A stretch of DNA of 64,000 nucleotides. Source: Stakelama pacifica (lineage in GTDB: Bacteria; Pseudomonadota; Alphaproteobacteria; Sphingomonadales; Sphingomonadaceae). Location of the stretch: positions 124,001 through 188,000 of the forward strand of contig NZ_SNWD01000004.1 in assembly GCF_004361835.1 (NCBI RefSeq), written 5' to 3'. Positions 60,316 through 64,000 of this stretch are shown in pieces. Positions within the stretch are counted from its first letter, which is position 1; each line of letters starts with the position of its first letter. The translations under genes were made by a program, and so were the position numbers. The notes under the pieces are model-generated. The model did not search any database. It saw only the letters and a program-made list of their open reading frames with translations, and had not been told where the DNA came from.

Positions 60316-61528
60316 TCCAGTCTTCCAGCTTCGGCGCGACGCGGTTGCGCCATTTCGACCCGTTGAAAATGCCGTAATGGCCCGCGCCTTCCGCCATATA
60401 ATATTGCTTCATCGCGTCGGGCAGCTTGTCGGCGAGCGTCAGCGCCGCTTTGGTCTGGCCCAGCCCTGAAATATCGTCGCGCTCGCCCTCGACCGCCATC
60501 AGCGCGGTGTCGGTGATGTCGGACGGCTTCACCAGCTGGCCGCGATGGCACATTTCGCCCTTGGGCAGCGCGTGCGTCTGGAACACCAGCTCGACCGTCT
60601 GGAGATAGAATTCGGCGGTCATGTCGCAGACCGAGCGATATTCATCATAGAAAGACCGGGTTGCATCGGCGCTTTCTTCATCGCCCTGTACCAGATGTTT
60701 GAACATCTCCCAGTGGCTCATCAGGTGATTGCCCAGATTCATCGTCATGAACCCTGCAAGCTGCAGAAAGCCGGGATACACTTTACGCCCCGCGCCGGGA
60801 TAGAGCATCGGCACCGTCGCAATGACATTCTGTTCGAACCAGGCGAGCGGGCGTTCGGTCGCAACCGTATTCACCGCCGTCGGCGCTTCGCGCGTGTCGA
60901 TCGGGCCGCCCATCATGGTCAGGGTGCGCGGCCGGTTGGGATGTTTCTGTCCGCCCATCACCGCCGTTGCAGCATAGCAGGGCACCGAGGGCTGACACAC
61001 GGCGAGCATATGCGCGCGCGGATCGCCTTCTTCCCCGATCTTAGCCATGAATTCGATCAGATAATCGACATAATCGTCAAGGTCGAACTCGCCGTCGGAC
61101 AGCGGCACCATCTTCGCATCGCGCCAGTCTGTGATATAGACATCGGCAAAGGGCAGCATCCGTTCGACCGTGCCGCGCAGCAAGGTCGCGAAATGGCCCG
61201 ACATCGGCGCGACGATCAGCAGCTTCGGGCCGCCTTCCACGCCTTCACGAACGAAATGTTTGAGCTGCCCGAACGCCTTGCGCAGCGCGATTTCCTCGCG
61301 CACCGCCACACTCTTGCCGTCGATTACCGTTTCTTTCAGCCCGAAATCGGGCTTGCCGCGTGGTTCGGCCGCATGGGCAAAGACTTCCAGCGCGCTCGCC
61401 AATACCGGGCCGCCGCCGAAATAGGCGAAGGGGTTGGCCGGATTCGAGAGCATTCCGGCCCCGAAATTGGCCCATGCGCTGGCTCCGGCGAGCAGCGATC
61501 GTTGCATCTCATAGGCGTCGTACAGCAT
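60296..61528 (-). CDS. phaZ: Intracellular polyhydroxyalkanoate depolymerase
   Basis: Hydrolyses stored PHB in granules. 410 aa, the usual size for the PhaZ (i-PHB depolymerase) family. Seen: MLYDAYEMQRSLLAGASAWAN (family N-terminus), LLIVAPMSGHFATLLRGTVERMLPFADVYITDWRDA, the catalytic cysteine region MLAVCQPSVPCYAATAVM, MMGGPIDTREAPTAVN, and a C-terminal AVEGERDDISG with catalytic Asp and GAGHYGIFNGSKWR with His. Start ATG 61528. No phaC/phaP neighbours are in view. Confidence 0.95.
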   Translation of the reverse strand: MLYDAYEMQRSLLAGASAWANFGAGMLSNPANPFAYFGGGPVLASALEVFAHAAEPRGKPDFGLKETVIDGKSVAVREEIALRKAFGQLKHFVREGVEGGPKLLIVAPMSGHFATLLRGTVERMLPFADVYITDWRDAKMVPLSDGEFDLDDYVDYLIEFMAKIGEEGDPRAHMLAVCQPSVPCYAATAVMGGQKHPNRPRTLTMMGGPIDTREAPTAVNTVATERPLAWFEQNVIATVPMLYPGAGRKVYPGFLQLAGFMTMNLGNHLMSHWEMFKHLVQGDEESADATRSFYDEYRSVCDMTAEFYLQTVELVFQTHALPKGEMCHRGQLVKPSDITDTALMAVEGERDDISGLGQTKAALTLADKLPDAMKQYYMAEGAGHYGIFNGSKWRNRVAPKLEDWISKHSA

Positions 61529-61690
61529 AAAATTCCTTTATCCGCCCCGGTCCCGGCGGGGCTGCGGCTAATCGCCGTGTGCGGCACTTATAGCGTGCTC
61601 ATTATGGGCCGCAATGTTGCGCTCAGGACGCGAGGATCGGGTTAAAGTCGCGCATTGCAGTTTTACCGTAACGATAATGCGGCTAACCCC

Positions 61691-63496
61691 ATGACCATCA
61701 TGGCCGAAATCGAAACCGCTCCGCCCGCGAAACTAACCGCTGCGCCTGAACGCAAACTGAGCAATCTCGCGATCGTCTGGCGTTTTACCGCGCCCTATAA
61801 GGGGCGACTCGCGCTCGCGCTGATATCGCTGCTGATCGCGGCGGGGGCGACCATGTCGATTCCCTTCACCTTCCGGCTGGTGGTCGATCGGGGCTTTGCC
61901 GGCGGGAACGATACCGCCGCGATCCGGCCCTATTTCGAAATGCTGCTGGTGGTGGTCGGCGTGCTGGCGGTGGCGACGGCGGGGCGCTTCTATTTCGTCT
62001 CCTGGCTCGCCGAGCGCACCACCGCCGATATGCGCGTCGCGGTGCACGACAATCTGCTGCGCCTGCCCCCCAAATGGTTCGAGGTGAACCGCCCGTCCGA
62101 AATCGCATCGCGCCTCACCTCCGACACTGCGATCGTCGAACAGGTGGTGGGGAGCACGATTTCGATCGCGCTGCGCAATTTCCTCGTCGGGGTGCTGGGC
62201 GTCATCTATCTGTTCGTGCTCGCCCCGCGTATCGCCTTGTTCCTGATCATCGGCATCCCGCTGGTCGTGCTGCCGATCCTCTGGCTGGGCGGCAAGGTCC
62301 GCAATCTGTCGCGCTCGACGCAGGACCGGATCGCCGATGTCGGGTCGATGGTGTCCGAAACGCTGGGCGCGATGCGGATCGTTCAGGCGTTCGGACAGGA
62401 GCAGCGCGAGCGCAGCCGCTTCCGCGACGCCGTCGAAGCGGTATTTGCCACCTCCAAACGCCGCTTCGCGCTGCGCGCCGTCATGACTGCCTGCGTCATC
62501 GCCTTGCTGTTCGGCGCGATCACGCTCATCATGTGGGATGCCGTGGCAGGCGTCGCGAGCGGGCGGATCACCGGCGGCGAAATCACCGCGTTCGTGCTGA
62601 CCGCCGGGCTGGTCACGGGGTCGTTCGCCGCGCTGATCGAAGTCTATGGCGATCTGCTGCGCGCATCGGGCGCCGCCGCTCGCATGGCCGAATTGCTCGT
62701 CGAACAGCCGGATATCGCCGCGCCTGCCAATCCGGTGCCGCTGCCCAGCCCGCCGCTGGGCGAAATCGCGTTCGACCATGTCACCTTTCATTACCCGACT
62801 CGCCCCGAAGTCGCGGCGCTGCGCGATTTCACGCTGCATGTCGAAAGCGGGGAAACGGTGGCGCTGGTCGGCCCGTCGGGCGCGGGCAAATCGACGCTCT
62901 TCGCGCTGCTCCAGCGTTTCTACGATCCGGAAAGCGGGACCGTCAGCCTCGACCGGGTGCCGCTCGCCAGCGCCGATCCCGCCGCCACCCGCGCTCGGAT
63001 CGCGATGGTGCCGCAGGAAACGGTGATGTTTGCAGCCTCTGCGCGCGACAATCTGCGCTACGGCAAATGGGAGGCGAGCGACGACGAAATCTGGCGCGCA
63101 GCCGAAGCCGCCAACGCCGCCGATTTCCTGCGCGCGCTTCCCGACGGTCTCGACACCTTTCTGGGCGAAGGCGGCGCGCGGCTCTCGGGCGGGCAGCGGC
63201 AGCGGATCGCGATCGCCCGCGCGCTGCTGCGCGATGCGCCGATCCTGCTGCTCGACGAAGCGACCAGCGCGCTCGATGCCGAAAGCGAGCGGCTGGTGCA
63301 GGATGCGCTCGAACGGCTGATGGCGAACCGCACCACGCTGGTCATCGCGCACCGCCTTGCCACGGTACGCGCGGCAAAGCGGATCGTGGTGATGGATGAA
63401 GGAAGAATCGTCGAAACCGGCACCCATGGCGAGCTGACCGCGCTGGGCGGCCTCTATTCCCGCCTTGCCAGCCTGCAATTCAACGAGGCCGGATAA
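61691..63496 (+). CDS. MsbA-like ABC exporter (fused membrane and ATPase domains)
   Basis: A 601-aa half-transporter that works as a homodimer, moving lipids or drugs outward. Membrane domain (about 30-320) with six helices and the coupling segment PPKWFEVNRPSEIASRLTSDTAIVEQVVGS; ATPase domain (about 350-595) with Walker A GPSGAGKST, Q-loop VPQETVMF, signature LSGGQRQRIAIARALL, Walker B ILLLDEATSALD and H-loop VIAHRL. ATG 61691 is used; ATG 61700 is possible. It resembles the subgroup of alphaproteobacterial ABC transporters with a basic N-terminus. Substrate unknown. Confidence 0.92.
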   Translation: MTIMAEIETAPPAKLTAAPERKLSNLAIVWRFTAPYKGRLALALISLLIAAGATMSIPFTFRLVVDRGFAGGNDTAAIRPYFEMLLVVVGVLAVATAGRFYFVSWLAERTTADMRVAVHDNLLRLPPKWFEVNRPSEIASRLTSDTAIVEQVVGSTISIALRNFLVGVLGVIYLFVLAPRIALFLIIGIPLVVLPILWLGGKVRNLSRSTQDRIADVGSMVSETLGAMRIVQAFGQEQRERSRFRDAVEAVFATSKRRFALRAVMTACVIALLFGAITLIMWDAVAGVASGRITGGEITAFVLTAGLVTGSFAALIEVYGDLLRASGAAARMAELLVEQPDIAAPANPVPLPSPPLGEIAFDHVTFHYPTRPEVAALRDFTLHVESGETVALVGPSGAGKSTLFALLQRFYDPESGTVSLDRVPLASADPAATRARIAMVPQETVMFAASARDNLRYGKWEASDDEIWRAAEAANAADFLRALPDGLDTFLGEGGARLSGGQRQRIAIARALLRDAPILLLDEATSALDAESERLVQDALERLMANRTTLVIAHRLATVRAAKRIVVMDEGRIVETGTHGELTALGGLYSRLASLQFNEAG

Positions 63497-63524
63497 GCGG
63501 CCCGAATCCGAAGGAGAGAGACTG

Positions 63525-64000
63525 ATGGCCGACCGGGAATTCGATATCATCGTCTATGGCGCGACCGGCTATACCGGAAAGCTCGTCGCCGAATATCTGA
63601 GCCGTCACTATGCCGATGGCAGCGTCCGATGGGCGCTGGCCGGACGCTCGCTCAGCAAGCTGGAAAGCGTGCGGGCCGAAATCGGTGCCCCCGCCGAGAC
63701 CGCGCTGATTACCGCCAATGCCGATGACCCGGCTTCGCTTACCGCGATGGTGAAGCGTGCTGAGGTCGTGCTGAGCACGGTCGGCCCCTATCAGCTTCAC
63801 GGCTCCGATCTCGTCGCTGCCTGTGTCGCGACCGGCACTGGCTATGTCGATCTGTGCGGCGAACCCAACTGGATGCGCGCAATGATCGACCGGCACGAAG
63901 CGGCAGCGAAGGCAAGCGGCGCGCGAATCGTCTTTTCGTGCGGCTTCGATTCGATTCCCTTCGACCTTGGCGTCTGGGCAGTGCAGCGCGCCGCCCGCGA
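63525..64000 (+). CDS. Saccharopine dehydrogenase-like oxidoreductase, 5' part
   Basis: Start of a gene that runs past the window end. ATG 63525 has a strong AAGGAGAG site. The 158 visible residues give a Rossmann fold: FDIIVYGATGYTGKLVAEYLSRHY, LAGRSLSKLESVRAEIG, VVLSTVGPYQLHGSDLVAACVATGTGYVDLCGEPNWM and IVFSCGFDSIPFDLGVWA. This is the saccharopine dehydrogenase/trans-acting enoyl reductase family, named after fungal and mycobacterial members; in this group the substrate is usually unknown and may be an acyl chain. It follows the ABC exporter by 28 nt. Confidence 0.88.
   Translation, partial: MADREFDIIVYGATGYTGKLVAEYLSRHYADGSVRWALAGRSLSKLESVRAEIGAPAETALITANADDPASLTAMVKRAEVVLSTVGPYQLHGSDLVAACVATGTGYVDLCGEPNWMRAMIDRHEAAAKASGARIVFSCGFDSIPFDLGVWAVQRAAR

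Overview
The window is a high-G+C alphaproteobacterial chromosome segment, most likely from the Sphingomonadales (Sphingomonas/Sphingopyxis type). This rests on gene content: an Rrf2-led SUF operon, the duplicated b/b' ATP synthase stator genes, a BphO-BphP bacteriophytochrome pair, malic enzyme fused to a phosphotransacetylase-like domain, an intracellular PHA depolymerase, and many short intergenic palindromes. I see no rRNA, tRNA, CRISPR array, transposase or integrase. No database search was possible; family calls are from motifs and recall.

Layout. 1-2.8 kb: 3' end of isocitrate lyase (aceA), a small conserved-looking ORF, a palindromic repeat, a three-hairpin candidate RNA, then acyl-CoA dehydrogenase and SDR genes. 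3-8 kb: maeB and mutS, divergent. 8-15.5 kb: lipid/envelope genes. These are a coupled minus-strand trio (lipid kinase, unknown protein, MobA-like nucleotidyltransferase), a DUF2141 protein, a sugar/alcohol-phosphate nucleotidyltransferase, and HIT, CDP-alcohol phosphatidyltransferase, flippase and a small membrane protein. 15.4-21.9 kb: suf operon in the order Rrf2 regulator-sufB-unknown-sufC-sufD-sufS-sufT-sufA, apparently read straight into the small membrane protein/flippase/phosphatidyltransferase/HIT genes.

22-36 kb: pyrD, gamma-glutamyltransferase, acyl-CoA synthetase, an AT-richer orphan, a lipoprotein, an LpxO-like hydroxylase, trmJ, a TelA/XpaC-like pair, sodC, mtnP, a DUF2147 protein and acnA. 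36.4-37.9 kb is a lower-G+C island with two overlapping genes: a small three-helix membrane protein and a ThsB-like TIR-domain protein. This is the best candidate for a poorly described (probably antiphage) system. 38-44 kb: a terminase-small-subunit-like ORF with a palindromic element inside its frame, a BON-MscS channel and the F0 operon atpI-B-E-F'-F.

44-64 kb: ydbH-ynbE-ydbL lipid-transport genes, radC, purB-bphO-bphP, dnaK-dnaJ with a candidate RpoH-type promoter, a PCu(A)C copper chaperone, a second AT-richer orphan, a CPBP protease, an HExxH protein, phaZ, an MsbA-like ABC exporter and the start of a saccharopine-dehydrogenase-like gene.

Themes: central carbon and lipid metabolism (aceA, maeB, acnA, acyl-CoA enzymes, phaZ), Fe-S assembly under a probable iron/Fe-S-responsive switch, and envelope lipid biology suited to a sphingolipid-containing outer membrane. 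Short palindromic repeats have been absorbed into coding sequence at least twice (the Rrf2 tail and the 38 kb ORF).
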